DNA of 53,821 nt from Sphaerospermopsis aphanizomenoides BCCUSP55 (GCF_001586785.1 NZ_LUFH02000029.1:1-53821); one strand, 5' to 3'. Positions 1 through 9,318 are shown, counted from the first letter of the stretch. Notes: generated from the letters alone by a model not told the origin. Numbers and translations are program-made.

Positions 1-26
1 CACCCCACACCCCACACCCCACACCC
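1..26. repeat. Heptameric tandem repeat (CACCCCA)n
   Basis: About 3.7 copies of CACCCCA at the window edge. This is a short tandemly repeated repeat (STRR) of the kind common between cyanobacterial genes. It lies just downstream of the usp gene on the minus strand and may continue outside the window. Confidence 0.8.
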
Positions 27-36
27 TGTTGTTGAC

Positions 37-534
37 TCAATCAGCTTTTACTTTTACAGGCAAATGTATAATATGCACAGAGCAAGGCGCGTGATGAAGC
101 ACATAGTTACTGACACTACCGATTAAGAATTCTGTGATTCCAGAAAGTCCCCGCCGCCCCATCATAATTAAGTCAGCATTCCATTCTCTAGCTAAGTTGC
201 AAATAACACTACCTGGGCTACCGACTTTTTGGATAAACTGCGTATCAATATTGGCATTATTAGCTTGGGCGCTGAATTTTTGTAACATTTGCAAACCTTC
301 GTTTTTATGAATTTCTAGTTTTTTTAGGTACAATTTCATACTTTCATCACCCCAGCCTGGATAGTAATCCGTATTAGGTAAAATCATGACATCAGGAATA
401 GTGTCTTCCTCCGGTGATAAAACGTGAAGTAACATTAAGTTAGCAGATGTTAACTTTGCTAAAGATAAGGCTTGGTCAAAAACCGATTGATTCATTTCTG
501 ACCGATCTAATGCCACGAGAATGTTGTTAAACAT
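37..534 (-). CDS. Universal stress protein, UspA family
   Basis: A 165-residue single Usp domain, the usual size. The N-terminus (MFNNILVALDRSE) is the first strand and nucleotide loop. Residues 126-140 fit the ATP-binding pattern G-x2-G-x9-G-S, so this is probably the nucleotide-binding subtype. No membrane segment, so a cytoplasmic stress or energy sensor is expected. It is divergent from the large hybrid kinase, with about 550 bp between the starts. The exact stress signal cannot be read from sequence. Confidence 0.93.
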   Translation of the reverse strand: MFNNILVALDRSEMNQSVFDQALSLAKLTSANLMLLHVLSPEEDTIPDVMILPNTDYYPGWGDESMKLYLKKLEIHKNEGLQMLQKFSAQANNANIDTQFIQKVGSPGSVICNLAREWNADLIMMGRRGLSGITEFLIGSVSNYVLHHAPCSVHIIHLPVKVKAD

Positions 535-810
535 AGAATACCTTTCTGTAGTCTCACCAATAGGGTGCGGAGTGCTGAATGAAAAGTAAAGGAGATAATT
601 TTGTTGCTTGCATTGATAACAAGTGATAACTTCTCCTGGTCAGGATGTAAGACTGTGGGGTAGGAGATGTAGGAAAGATATGCCTGATGATGTTCTACAG
701 ATGCGGGAATCATCAGTAATTTGTCGGACTTGATATTACTCCCATAGCTGTGTTCTACAATCTCCTTATAAACCAAGAATTTGAGGAACTTGTGAGGATA
801 TATTTTTTAT
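535..810. other. Intergenic region, no gene seen
   Basis: Region between the divergent usp and hybrid kinase genes, before a MITE-like repeat. A short open frame overlapping the usp start has no recognisable composition or family. I see no RNA gene. Promoters for usp probably lie here but I cannot place them with confidence. Confidence 0.5.
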
Positions 811-902
811 AGGACTTACGCACAGGTAGCTGAAAAATAAACCACACAGACCCTAATAACACTAAGGAAATAGGGTTTGCTGAGATATTTTGCTCAAGTC
901 CT
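811..902. repeat. MITE-like inverted repeat, family A, copy 1
   Basis: Starts AGGACTTACGCA and ends TGCTCAAGTCCT, an imperfect inverted terminus. The interior (AACCAC, then AAGGAAA.AGGGTTTG, then GAGATATTTTG) is closely shared with the element at 14580-14670, which has perfect 12-bp termini. Two copies of similar length (91-92 bp) with no coding capacity suggest a non-autonomous mobile element. Confidence 0.75.
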
Positions 903-1083
903 GTTTGATTACTGCTATACTACCCAGACTTTAAGTTTTTTTATTTTTTAAACTAAATTTAATACTTAGGATCTATCTTTAAGCCTATTCAATTTTTTAC
1001 AAATTGATCATAAATTATTTTACTATAAAGTTATTTTACTGAGTATCCGATTTTTAAAACACTACATTAGGAAAGCATTTACA
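903..1083. other. AT-rich leader of the hybrid kinase gene
   Basis: Very AT-rich stretch ending in AGGAAAG, a good ribosome binding site 9 nt before the ATG of the hybrid kinase. A promoter is likely here but no hexamer pair stands out clearly. Confidence 0.4.
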
Positions 1084-4000
1084 ATGAAGATTTTAGTTGT
1101 TGAGGATGATGAGTTAAATGCTTATGCACTCACTACTGTGCTTTCAGATCAAAATTATGCTGTAGAAATAGCCAATGATGGGAATGCTGCTTGGGATTTA
1201 GTGGAAACTTACGATTATGATTTAATTTTATTAGATATCATGTTGCCGAAACTAGACGGTATTAGCTTATGCAAGAAAATCCGTTCTAGTGGTCGGTCAG
1301 TACCTATTTTATTATTAACAGGATGTGATAGCAGCCACGAAAAAGCGATTGGCTTGGATGCCGGTGCTGATGATTACGTAGTTAAGCCTTTTGAGCCAGA
1401 AGAACTGGTAGCGCGTGTACGAGCATTATTACGACGCGGTGGTGTAGCTTCACAACCTATATTGGAATGGGGAAATTTACGATTAGATCCTAGCAATTGT
1501 GAAGTCACTTATAATCAAAATTTACTCTCCCTGACACCAAAAGAGTATGCACTATTAGAACTATTTTTAAGAAATAATCGCCGTGTATTTAGCTGTGGGA
1601 TGATTTTAGAGCATCTTTGGTCTTATGAAGACACACCAGGAGAAGAAGCCGTTCGTACCCATATTAAAGGTTTGCGAATGAAGCTGAGATCCGTGGGGGC
1701 TAACAATGATTTCATAGAAACAGTATATGGCATTGGTTATCGCCTCAAAGCTCAGGAAGAAGAGGGGGAACAAGCAACCAGCAGGGAGAGAGGAGGGGAA
1801 GTAGGGGAAGTAGATGAAGATGATACCAATTCAAAATCCCAGCGAATTCTGACAGCCATTGCAGATATTTGGCAACGATTTTATGGCCGGATAAATCAAC
1901 AGGTAAGTATATTAGAGCAAGCCGCCTTAGTTTTAACTCCACAATTGCGTACCCAAGCAGTGGCAGAAGCTCACACCTTGGCGGGATCTTTAGGAACTTT
2001 TGGTTTAAAATTTGGTTCAGAGTTAGCTAGAAAAATTGAGAATTTACTGAAATCTAGTAAAACTTTAAGTGCAACTGAAACGACTAAACTGCAAACTTGG
2101 GTCAAGTTATTGCGTCAAGAAATTGAGGGTAAGAAGCAAGAAAATATCATTCCATCTACAAATACTCAGGAATTACCTTTAGTGATGATTGCTGATCAAG
2201 ACTCAATTGGTGAGCAACGGTTAACAGATGCTGATGAAACTTTAGCAGCAGCGCAACTAGCAGACATCGCCAATGGTACTGTCACTAGTGCAGTGGCAAC
2301 AGGACTACAAAACCAGGCAAATTATCAACAGTTAGTAGAACTTTTTCCAGAAGCAATTTTGGTAGAAACCCAAGGAAAGGTAGTCTTAGTTAATAGTGCA
2401 GCAGTCAAGCTGTTTGGTGCCCAGCAACCGACGAAATTATTAGGCAAACAATTACTTGATTTTGTATCAACAAATTCAAAAACAGGAGTTGAACAACAAC
2501 TGCAAAATCTGAGAACAAATCAACAGTCAATTCCTTTACATGAAGAACAGTTTTTACGGCTGGATGGAACTGTTATTGATGTAGAAATTGTGGCTGCTGC
2601 TGTGACTTATCAAGGTAAACCCGCAGCGCAAATTGTAATTCGTGATATTACTCAAAGTAGGCAGACAGAGTTAGCTTTGTATCGAGCCAATGAAGAACTA
2701 GAATTAAGAGTAGCAGAACGCACAGCCGAATTAATTACTGTTAATCATCAGTTGCAAGCCCAACTGGATGAACGCCGACGTACACAGGAAGCTTTAAGAA
2801 TTTCTCAAACTCGATTTGAAGGAATTTTGAGTATTGCTGATGATGCGATTATTTCTATTGATGGTAGTCAAAGGATTACTTTATTTAACCAAGGTGCAGA
2901 AAAAATTTTTGGTTACTCTGCTGATGAAGTCCTCGGTAAAGATTTGGATATGTTGTTACCCATGCGTTTTAGTGAACAACATCGTCATCATATAACTGAT
3001 TTTGGTAAATCTCCTAGTCCGGCGCGAAGAATGGGAGAAAGACGCGAAATATTTGGTCGGCATAAAGATGGAACTGAATTTCCCGCCGAGGCTTCTATTT
3101 CTAAATTAGATATGGGCAATGAATGTGTTTACACTGTGATTTTGCGTGACATAACTGACCGCAAGCAAGTGGAAAAAATGAAAGATGAGTTTGTGTCTGT
3201 AGTCAGTCATGAACTGCGTACTCCCCTAACTTCAATTCATGGTTCTTTAGGGATGTTAGCTAGTGGTTTATTGCCAACAGATTCAGAACAAGGTAAACGT
3301 TTGCTGCAAATTGCTACTGATAGCACTGAGCGATTGGTGCGGTTAATTAATGATATTCTGGATATCGAAAGAATTGAATCGGGTAAGGTAAAAATGGAGC
3401 GAGAAACCTGTAATTTACAGGATTTAATTGCTTCTGCTGTAAATATTATGCAGCCTCTTGCTGATAAAGCCGGAGTAAATTTATCTATTTCTAGTGTGCC
3501 TGTACAACTATGGGCTGATCCAGACCGGATTGTGCAGACTATAACTAATTTGTTGAGTAATGCTATTAAATTCTCTACTGCTGAATCAACAGTTTGGCTA
3601 ACAGCACAACAACAAAATGAACAAATTCTGTTAACAGTGAAAGATAGTGGTAGGGGAATACCAGTAGATAAATTAGAGAGTATTTTTGAGCGATTTCAAC
3701 AGGTTGATTCTTCCGATTCTCGAAATCATGAGGGTACTGGTTTAGGTTTGGCAATTTGTAAGAGCATTGTCCAACAACACAGTGGTAAAATATGGGTGGA
3801 GAGTACCTTGGGGGTAGGAAGTAGTTTTTATTTTACGTTGCCGTTTTTAGCAATTAATTACAGTGATGATGTGGAAGATTATGGTGTAGATCAATCTATC
3901 ACTGAACAATCCTATTCTCCGCTGGTTTTGGTTTGTGATGATGATGATTTAATTCGATTGGAGTTACAAAATTTATTAGAAAAGGGTGGATATAGAGTGA

Positions 4001-4665
4001 TAACAGTAGGTACAGGAGAAGAAGCGATCGCTCAAGCAGTGACTACCCATCCAGATGTGATTGTCCTAGATTTATTGATGCCCAAGATGAATGGTTGGGA
4101 AACAATGGCCGTTTTAAAAGAACGGGAAGATACACAGAATATTCCCATTGTGATTTGTAGTGTTTATAAACCTAGTAAAAGTAGTTCTCCTAACGCTGAG
4201 TTTGTAGACTGGTTAAGCAAGCCAGTAGAGGAAATATCTCTATTACATTCTTTAAGTAAAGTTGTCAATGAACCTTCGAGAAAAGTCAAAATTTTAATTG
4301 TTGAAGATGATCATGATTTAGCAAATTTGTTAGCTACTTTATTTGAAAGACATGATATTGACACTTTTATCGCCAGAACCGGTCGAGAAGCTATTCATGT
4401 CAGTCAAAAAGTTAATCCTGATTTACTAATTCTGGATTTAATTTTGCCGGAAAGTGATGGTTTTACAGTCGTAGATTGGCTGAAGCAACATAATCAACTT
4501 TGCAGTATTCCTGTGGTTGTTTATTCTGCCAAGGATTTGGATGTATCGGAACGTCATAGGCTAAAATTAGGACATACAGAATTTTTGACCAAAGGAAGAG
4601 TTACTACTAGTGAATTTGAACAAAGAGTTATGTCTTTATTGAAAAAAATGACTCATAGAAATTAA
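1084..4665 (+). CDS. Hybrid response regulator / sensor histidine kinase (REC-wHTH-HPt-PAS-PAS-HisKA-HATPase-REC-REC)
   Basis: A 1193-residue multidomain phosphorelay protein. In order: receiver (about 1-118, phospho-acceptor D51 in LLDIMLP), OmpR-type winged helix (about 125-225, LTPKEYALLE and VYGIGYRL), an HPt-like domain (about 255-350, H297 in AHTLAGSLG), PAS (about 415-535), coiled coil, second PAS (about 580-700), HisKA (H709 in SHELRTP), HATPase_c (TNLLSNAIKF, DSGRGIP, GTGLGLAIC), then two receivers (about 950-1065 and 1085-1190). No transmembrane segment is visible, so it is probably cytosolic. Having a DNA-binding output and a kinase in one chain suggests autoregulation or an internal phosphorelay. 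A strong SD (AGGAAAG) supports the start. The single receiver protein 39 bp downstream is probably cotranscribed. The signal is unknown. Confidence 0.93.
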   Translation: MKILVVEDDELNAYALTTVLSDQNYAVEIANDGNAAWDLVETYDYDLILLDIMLPKLDGISLCKKIRSSGRSVPILLLTGCDSSHEKAIGLDAGADDYVVKPFEPEELVARVRALLRRGGVASQPILEWGNLRLDPSNCEVTYNQNLLSLTPKEYALLELFLRNNRRVFSCGMILEHLWSYEDTPGEEAVRTHIKGLRMKLRSVGANNDFIETVYGIGYRLKAQEEEGEQATSRERGGEVGEVDEDDTNSKSQRILTAIADIWQRFYGRINQQVSILEQAALVLTPQLRTQAVAEAHTLAGSLGTFGLKFGSELARKIENLLKSSKTLSATETTKLQTWVKLLRQEIEGKKQENIIPSTNTQELPLVMIADQDSIGEQRLTDADETLAAAQLADIANGTVTSAVATGLQNQANYQQLVELFPEAILVETQGKVVLVNSAAVKLFGAQQPTKLLGKQLLDFVSTNSKTGVEQQLQNLRTNQQSIPLHEEQFLRLDGTVIDVEIVAAAVTYQGKPAAQIVIRDITQSRQTELALYRANEELELRVAERTAELITVNHQLQAQLDERRRTQEALRISQTRFEGILSIADDAIISIDGSQRITLFNQGAEKIFGYSADEVLGKDLDMLLPMRFSEQHRHHITDFGKSPSPARRMGERREIFGRHKDGTEFPAEASISKLDMGNECVYTVILRDITDRKQVEKMKDEFVSVVSHELRTPLTSIHGSLGMLASGLLPTDSEQGKRLLQIATDSTERLVRLINDILDIERIESGKVKMERETCNLQDLIASAVNIMQPLADKAGVNLSISSVPVQLWADPDRIVQTITNLLSNAIKFSTAESTVWLTAQQQNEQILLTVKDSGRGIPVDKLESIFERFQQVDSSDSRNHEGTGLGLAICKSIVQQHSGKIWVESTLGVGSSFYFTLPFLAINYSDDVEDYGVDQSITEQSYSPLVLVCDDDDLIRLELQNLLEKGGYRVITVGTGEEAIAQAVTTHPDVIVLDLLMPKMNGWETMAVLKEREDTQNIPIVICSVYKPSKSSSPNAEFVDWLSKPVEEISLLHSLSKVVNEPSRKVKILIVEDDHDLANLLATLFERHDIDTFIARTGREAIHVSQKVNPDLLILDLILPESDGFTVVDWLKQHNQLCSIPVVVYSAKDLDVSERHRLKLGHTEFLTKGRVTTSEFEQRVMSLLKKMTHRN

Positions 4666-4666
4666 A

Positions 4667-4690
4667 AATTAAAAAATAAAAATTAAAAAT
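4667..4690. repeat. AAAAATT-type heptamer repeat
   Basis: Short run of AAAAATT-like heptamers between the hybrid kinase stop and the next receiver gene. Fits the STRR class seen throughout the window. Confidence 0.5.
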
Positions 4691-4704
4691 GAGAAGATAG
4701 AATC

Positions 4705-5085
4705 ATGGAAAAAAAGCGCATTTTAGTAGTTGATAATGAACAAACTATTCAAGAAGTTGTCAAGGTTTGCTTGGAAACTGTTGCTGGTTGGGAAGTGCTA
4801 ACTGCTAGTTCAGGAAAAGAAGGGATAATACAAGCAGAAAATGACCAACCCGATGCGATTTTACTAGATGTGATGATGCCAGATATGGATGGACTTGCTG
4901 CTTTTGAAAAATTACAAGCAAATCCAGCTACAAAACAGATTCCGGTGATTTTATTAACTGCAAAAATTCAAGCTACTGACCGTCGTCGCTATGCTCAATT
5001 AGGCATGAAAAGTGCGATCGCTAAACCTTTTGATCCTATTGCATTAGCTGGTCAAGTCGCATCTGCTTTAGGTTGGAGTTTGTAG
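4705..5085 (+). CDS. Stand-alone response regulator receiver protein
   Basis: A 126-residue single receiver domain of CheY type. The acidic pocket is near residues 10-12, the phospho-acceptor is D55 in LLDVMMPD, the switch is LLTAK and the conserved lysine is in AKPFDP. It has no output domain, so it acts through protein contacts or as a phosphate shuttle. It follows the hybrid kinase after 39 bp on the same strand and is the obvious partner in a relay. The family is certain; the partner is inferred from position. Confidence 0.92.
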   Translation: MEKKRILVVDNEQTIQEVVKVCLETVAGWEVLTASSGKEGIIQAENDQPDAILLDVMMPDMDGLAAFEKLQANPATKQIPVILLTAKIQATDRRRYAQLGMKSAIAKPFDPIALAGQVASALGWSL

Positions 5086-5105
5086 AAGGTACAAGCAAAT
5101 CTAAG

Positions 5106-5216
5106 TAAGTAGGCGTTAAAAATTGTCGGTATGGCAAAGCAGTAGGCAGGAGGGAAGAGGTTTTTAGCAATTTTACATTTTTGTACTTGCTTGGTTTTTT
5201 CGTGCCGACTTACTTA
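5106..5216. repeat. MITE-like inverted repeat, family B, copy 1
   Basis: Begins TAAGTAGGCGTTAAAAATTG and ends GCCGACTTACTTA, so the termini are inverted relatives. The same ends and inner AAAATTGTC..TATGGCAA block occur at 7195-7338. It has no coding capacity. Internal length differs because of heptamer expansion in the second copy. Confidence 0.75.
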
Positions 5217-5316
5217 TTAAATATTAAAAATTCAAAAACTTTTGCCTTGTACCTCCTTTCTATTCCCTGTTCCCTATTCCCTGCCCCCACAGATATGATA
5301 AAGGTTCAAACAGATA

Positions 5317-5913
5317 TTACAGTGGTTTAGCATTATTTTTCAACTGATTCCAAGCGGAAACAACAGACTGTAATTTATTCGGCAGTCCATTTTGGGTAAG
5401 ATCATTGTACTGAAATGTTCCTTCTTTACTAGTTAGGGTATAGGTAATGTAATCAGCAGCAGCACCATAACTTAGATAACTGAGGTTGTTGTATCTAGAG
5501 ATGTTGTTTTTCTTCAACAACCTTTGAAACTGTTTTAGTTCTTGTGAAGAAACCCTGCGAACGCTACGTTCAGAATCATTAGCATCACCAATACGCACGC
5601 GGGTTAAAATTCCATCATTGAGTAGAACTGTTTGATAAATTGCCCCAGTTATACCACCACTGGAAATTTCCCGGAAGACTACACCTTTATCTAAAGGAGG
5701 TGGTAATTCGTTTTTAGGAATTGGTACAGGTTTAATTTTTGTGTTTTGTATGTTTCTTTGTTGGGCATTAACGGGATTTGCAGAAGCAGCAGAATTATTA
5801 ATGAAAGTTAAACCGCCACTGATGGATAAAATGGCAGTTAACAGCAAAGAAACGGCAGTTTTTCTTTGATAAAGATTAGTTTTTAGGTTAGAGAAGTTTT
5901 TCATTTTCAGCAA
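5317..5913 (-). CDS. Putative exported protein of unknown function
   Basis: 198 residues. Residues about 18-45 form a signal peptide-like hydrophobic segment ending near SAASANPVNA, so export to the periplasm or thylakoid lumen is likely. The mature part contains GGITGAIYQTVLLNDG and YLSYGAAADYITYTLTS, a compact alpha/beta or beta-rich domain that I cannot name. A second in-frame ATG (MKNFSN) four residues in could be the real start. It lies 146 bp downstream of the Rieske oxygenase on the same strand. No function can be assigned. Confidence 0.75.
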   Translation of the reverse strand: MLKMKNFSNLKTNLYQRKTAVSLLLTAILSISGGLTFINNSAASANPVNAQQRNIQNTKIKPVPIPKNELPPPLDKGVVFREISSGGITGAIYQTVLLNDGILTRVRIGDANDSERSVRRVSSQELKQFQRLLKKNNISRYNNLSYLSYGAAADYITYTLTSKEGTFQYNDLTQNGLPNKLQSVVSAWNQLKNNAKPL

Positions 5914-5942
5914 ATGAGAAATATTTGATGAGTATTGGATTT

Positions 5943-5974
5943 AGATCCCCAAATGTTTGAAAAATTGGGGATCT
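5943..5974. terminator. AGATCCCCAA hairpin, copy 1
   Basis: Perfect 10-bp arms AGATCCCCAA / TTGGGGATCT with a 12-nt loop, between the Rieske gene and the exported-protein gene. The same arms recur at 50414-50446. It has no clear U-tract on the minus strand, so it may attenuate or protect RNA ends rather than terminate. Confidence 0.5.
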
Positions 5975-6059
5975 GATTATTTGAGTATCTTTTTGAGTTT
6001 GACGCAAAAGCTGGAGAAATTGTTGCCAAGTTATATTAGGTGATATCAAGTACGGTTAA

Positions 6060-7148
6060 TTATTCCCTATTCCCTACCCTCAATTTCTCAACTTGAGTTT
6101 TCATCAGCTTCTGTACACTACCTAAAGCTCGATTTAACTCATAATTACGTATTTCCGGCTTCTGTAGATAAGCTTGTTGTTCTTCTTCAATCATTTTTAC
6201 ATCTTGGATTACCAAACCATCAAGTAATTTCTGGGCTGCACCAAATAAGCTATCTTTGATAAACCGCCTAAACCATAAAGGTAATTTGTGCAAGCGCCAA
6301 AAGGCATTTAATGAAGTAAAATGAATTAAATAGGCTTTGGTTTCTGTCTCATTGATAGGACATAATAAACAGTAAATTTTAAAATCCTGACCCAAGGTAG
6401 ATACCCAATGGGGATAAACATAACTGACATCTAAGGGTTCAGGATGTAAACGTCGTAAAGCAGGGAAAAATAGTTGGGATATCGACCAAATTTTATCTAT
6501 TTTGTAATAACTTTGGGCGGTATAATGGGCATGAACACTATTTTCATCTTCATCAATATTTTGCAGTGATGCTTCTGCCCAAGCTTGCAAATCTTGATGT
6601 AAATGTCCGTGATACATATCCATCAAGTTTTCAATTAAATAGGAATAATGGGCTTGAGTCTGAATAACGGCAACGGTGGCAATATAATTTAAATGTTCCC
6701 ATTCTGGTAAACCCAATGGTTCTACAGATGGTTCTATATTTGAGGGAAATAACCAAATAAAACCGTCCTGTTCTTTGACTGGATAACGGCGAATTTTACA
6801 AGTTGGTAATTTTTGATTAGCTGCTAAATAGGGAACTACTGCACATTCACCTTCACCATTAAACTGCCATCCGTGATAAGCACATTCTAATTGGTTGTTG
6901 ATAACTTGCCCGTGACTGAGTTTAACTTGACGATGGGGACAACGGTCTTCTAAAGCGTGAACTTTGCCATTACTATCTCTGTAGAGTGCGATCGCTTGTT
7001 TCCAAATCGTTACACCCAAAGGTTTATTTGTAACTTCACTACTGCGTGCAACTACATACCAATGATTCGGGTTAATACCTAATTCTCGCACACTTTTTTG
7101 TAAAACTGGCGAGATAGAAGAATTAGCTTCAGGTATTATTTGCTGCAT
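6060..7148 (-). CDS. Rieske (2Fe-2S) non-heme iron oxygenase, alpha-subunit type
   Basis: 362 residues. The Rieske cluster ligands are C70-x-H72 and C89-x2-H92 (RCPHRQ, CAYHGW). The catalytic iron site is in NLMDMYHGHLH, with the usual D..H...H arrangement. The family hydroxylates or demethylates aromatic or tetrapyrrole substrates using a separate reductase, none of which is adjacent. The full length resembles the vanillate demethylase / pheophorbide a oxygenase branch common in cyanobacteria. The substrate is not deducible here. The gene starts about 50 bp from a MITE-like repeat. Confidence 0.9.
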   Translation of the reverse strand: MQQIIPEANSSISPVLQKSVRELGINPNHWYVVARSSEVTNKPLGVTIWKQAIALYRDSNGKVHALEDRCPHRQVKLSHGQVINNQLECAYHGWQFNGEGECAVVPYLAANQKLPTCKIRRYPVKEQDGFIWLFPSNIEPSVEPLGLPEWEHLNYIATVAVIQTQAHYSYLIENLMDMYHGHLHQDLQAWAEASLQNIDEDENSVHAHYTAQSYYKIDKIWSISQLFFPALRRLHPEPLDVSYVYPHWVSTLGQDFKIYCLLCPINETETKAYLIHFTSLNAFWRLHKLPLWFRRFIKDSLFGAAQKLLDGLVIQDVKMIEEEQQAYLQKPEIRNYELNRALGSVQKLMKTQVEKLRVGNRE

Positions 7149-7194
7149 AAAATCTTAAAACTTAGGTATATTAAAATATATGGTATAGGAATCA

Positions 7195-7338
7195 TAAGTA
7201 GGTTGGCATTAAAAATTGTCATTATGGCAAGGCACAAGGCAAAAGGCAAGAGGCAAAAGGCAAAAGGCAAGAGGGAAAGGACTTTTAGCAAGTTTACATT
7301 TTGTTACATACCTCTGTTGTTTCACACCAACTTACTTA
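7195..7338. repeat. MITE-like inverted repeat, family B, copy 2, with internal GGCAAAA heptamers
   Basis: Begins TAAGTAGGTTGGCATTAAAA and ends CACCAACTTACTTA; about 12 bp of terminal inverted repeat. Inside is a run of GGCAAAA/GGCAAGA heptamers, which makes this copy longer than the one at 5106-5216. The spurious open frames here arise from the repeat. Confidence 0.75.
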
Positions 7339-7474
7339 TTTGATTTTTACGAAACTAGGTACACCTTTATTTTTTCTTTCCTTTTCCCTGTCACCTGTCA
7401 CCTGTCACCTTTTCCCTATTTTCGATAAAGTAGTTGTAGATTAAAGCAGTAACTATATTGAGGAATAAATCTGT

Positions 7475-7954
7475 ATGGCAACTTACCAAGAAACCCTAAC
7501 TCCTGATGAATTAGTTGATGAAATTATTGCCGAAACATCAGTTCTTAACCATATAGAAGTCATCGAAAACGTTATTGGCACCCTGGAACAAGATAACAGC
7601 GCAATGGTTAACCACACACCAGGGGGTGCTTATCTGTGGAAGTTTAAATATGGTAGCGTGGAAGTATATGTACAACTCACTGGTTCTACCGATGAAGATA
7701 CTATCACCGTTTGGTCTGCGGTGTTGAAGTTACCCGCCAAAGATGAACCCAAATTAACACGCCATCTGTTAGAGTTGAATTGTACGAGTACCTTTGAAGC
7801 CCGGTTTGGGATTATTGAAAATCAAGTTGTTGTTATTTCCACACGCACTTTAGCAGAGTTGTCACCAGGAGAAATTTCCCGCATCATTACTATTGTTGCC
7901 ACCATTGCCGATGATAATGATGAAGCGTTGGTTGCTGAATTTGGTGCAGCATAG
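7475..7954 (+). CDS. YbjN domain-containing protein
   Basis: 159 residues of alpha/beta protein resembling the YbjN / type III secretion chaperone-like fold (residues about 15-150). Typical features are DELVDEIIAE, the central GSVEVYVQLTG strand pair, LLELNCTSTFEARFGI and the terminal helix ITIVATIADDNDE. No catalytic residues are expected; relatives are thought to bind proteins. It is soluble, with no signal peptide, and precedes the lipoate ligase-like gene after 46 bp, possibly cotranscribed. Function in cyanobacteria is unknown. Confidence 0.8.
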   Translation: MATYQETLTPDELVDEIIAETSVLNHIEVIENVIGTLEQDNSAMVNHTPGGAYLWKFKYGSVEVYVQLTGSTDEDTITVWSAVLKLPAKDEPKLTRHLLELNCTSTFEARFGIIENQVVVISTRTLAELSPGEISRIITIVATIADDNDEALVAEFGAA

Positions 7955-8000
7955 GTAATTTTAGATTTGGGATTTTAGATTTTAGATTTGGGATTTTGAA

Positions 8001-8738
8001 TTGATAAAACAGGTTTGGCGACTAATTCCTTTTTTAACAGCTGCTGGTAATGTGCAAATGGCAGTTGATAGATGGTTACTGGAACAACACGAGTCAGGAA
8101 AGCATCCTCCCACTCTACGTTTTTATACTTGGTCGCCACCCGCTATTTCCCTGGGTTATCATCAAAAACAATACCCGGAATTTTGGACAAATTTAATTTG
8201 GCAAGGTAATAAACTTGATTTGGTGCGTCGTCCTAGTGGTGGTAGGGCAGTTTTACACCAAGGTGATTTAACTTACGCTGTAGTTACTTCTGGACTGCTG
8301 GGAAGTCGTTTACAGGTGTATGCAAAGATTTGTGAGTTTTTGATTCAAGGATGGCGATCGCTCGGCGTAGAGTTAAACTATGGTCAAGCTGGCCGGGGTT
8401 ATATCCACAATCCCAACTGTTTTGGAACTGCGACAGGTGCAGATTTAATTTTAGCAGATGGTAGTAAATTAATTGGTAGCGCCCAACTGGCAAAAGGCAA
8501 GGCAATTTTACAACATGGTTCTATTTTACTAGATTCAGATGCAGATTTATTGAAGGAAGTATTTGGAAAAGATGCTTTTACTCCTCTTCAACTTCCGCAA
8601 AATATCCATCGAAAAACAGTAATAGAGGCTTTAATTGTTGCAGCTTGTGATTGTTTTAATATGCAGGTAGAAGTTCAACCACTTTCTGAAACTGAGTGGG
8701 AAGAAATTCTGACACAATTTAATTTGCAGAAGATTTGA
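8001..8738 (+). CDS. Lipoate/biotin protein ligase family protein (LplA/LipB-like)
   Basis: 245 residues. The hallmark RRPSGGRAVLHQGDLTYAV corresponds to the RRxTGGGAV.H motif of lipoyl and octanoyl transferases, followed by the lysine-containing block GSKLIGSAQLAKGKAILQHG. It would transfer lipoate, octanoate or a related acyl group to carrier lysines. The start is TTG: the next Met is 20 residues in and would cut off the conserved VWRLIP segment. It converges with the HD gene and overlaps it by 20 bp. Confidence 0.88.
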   Translation: MIKQVWRLIPFLTAAGNVQMAVDRWLLEQHESGKHPPTLRFYTWSPPAISLGYHQKQYPEFWTNLIWQGNKLDLVRRPSGGRAVLHQGDLTYAVVTSGLLGSRLQVYAKICEFLIQGWRSLGVELNYGQAGRGYIHNPNCFGTATGADLILADGSKLIGSAQLAKGKAILQHGSILLDSDADLLKEVFGKDAFTPLQLPQNIHRKTVIEALIVAACDCFNMQVEVQPLSETEWEEILTQFNLQKI

Positions 8739-9318
8739 GATATCCTGCTTTTATACAATCTTCAATTAACTGCAAAATAAACGGCCAAAGTGTTGGCGCA
8801 CCTGTTTCTACTGGTGCTATCCTTTTCATGACTTGATTTTGTGTAATGCCATGAATTTTCCATGTTCCACCCTGAGTTTGCTGATTATGCAATAAAGGCT
8901 GGATTCTGTCTAGGGCAGCAGCAAATTTAGCGGTTGGAGTTTCGACTGCTTCAAACTCTTCCCAAAGTAAATGTAGTTCTTTTGCTTGTGCTTCTGGTAA
9001 AAGTCCAAATAACCTAGATGCTGCTTTTGTTTCTCGTTCTGCTTTGTTGTTATTACCCTGGACATCATAGCAAAAAGTATCACCTGCATCAATTTCCACT
9101 AAATCATGAATCAGCAACATTTTAATAGCGTGAAATATCTCAACTTCTGGAGGGGCATATTCTGCTAAAGTTAAAGCCATCATTGCTAAATGCCAAGAAT
9201 GTTCTGCACTGTTTTCTCTTCTTGAAGCATCGGTAAGAAGAGTTTGTCGTAAAATTTTCTTCAATTGGTCAATTTCAATGATGAATTGAATTTGCTGATT
9301 TAATCTTTGGCTTTGCAT
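8719..9318 (-). CDS. HD-domain phosphohydrolase, YfbR-like
   Basis: 199 residues, one HD domain. The metal ligands are in SAEHSWH, LLIHDLVEID and the later FAAALDRIQPLL aspartate, the H...HD...D order of the family. Relatives dephosphorylate deoxynucleoside 5'-monophosphates. It has no regulatory domain. Its 3' end overlaps the ligase gene by 20 bp on the opposite strand; upstream lie the two sRNA genes in the same orientation. Substrate is inferred from family only. Confidence 0.85.
   Translation of the reverse strand: MQSQRLNQQIQFIIEIDQLKKILRQTLLTDASRRENSAEHSWHLAMMALTLAEYAPPEVEIFHAIKMLLIHDLVEIDAGDTFCYDVQGNNNKAERETKAASRLFGLLPEAQAKELHLLWEEFEAVETPTAKFAAALDRIQPLLHNQQTQGGTWKIHGITQNQVMKRIAPVETGAPTLWPFILQLIEDCIKAGYLKSSAN

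Noticed and set aside
507-776. 89-residue frame upstream of usp on the minus strand
   Set aside because: Overlaps the usp start, no family features or ribosome site.
7140-7428. Two short frames on the plus strand
   Set aside because: Lie inside a MITE-like element and its heptamers.
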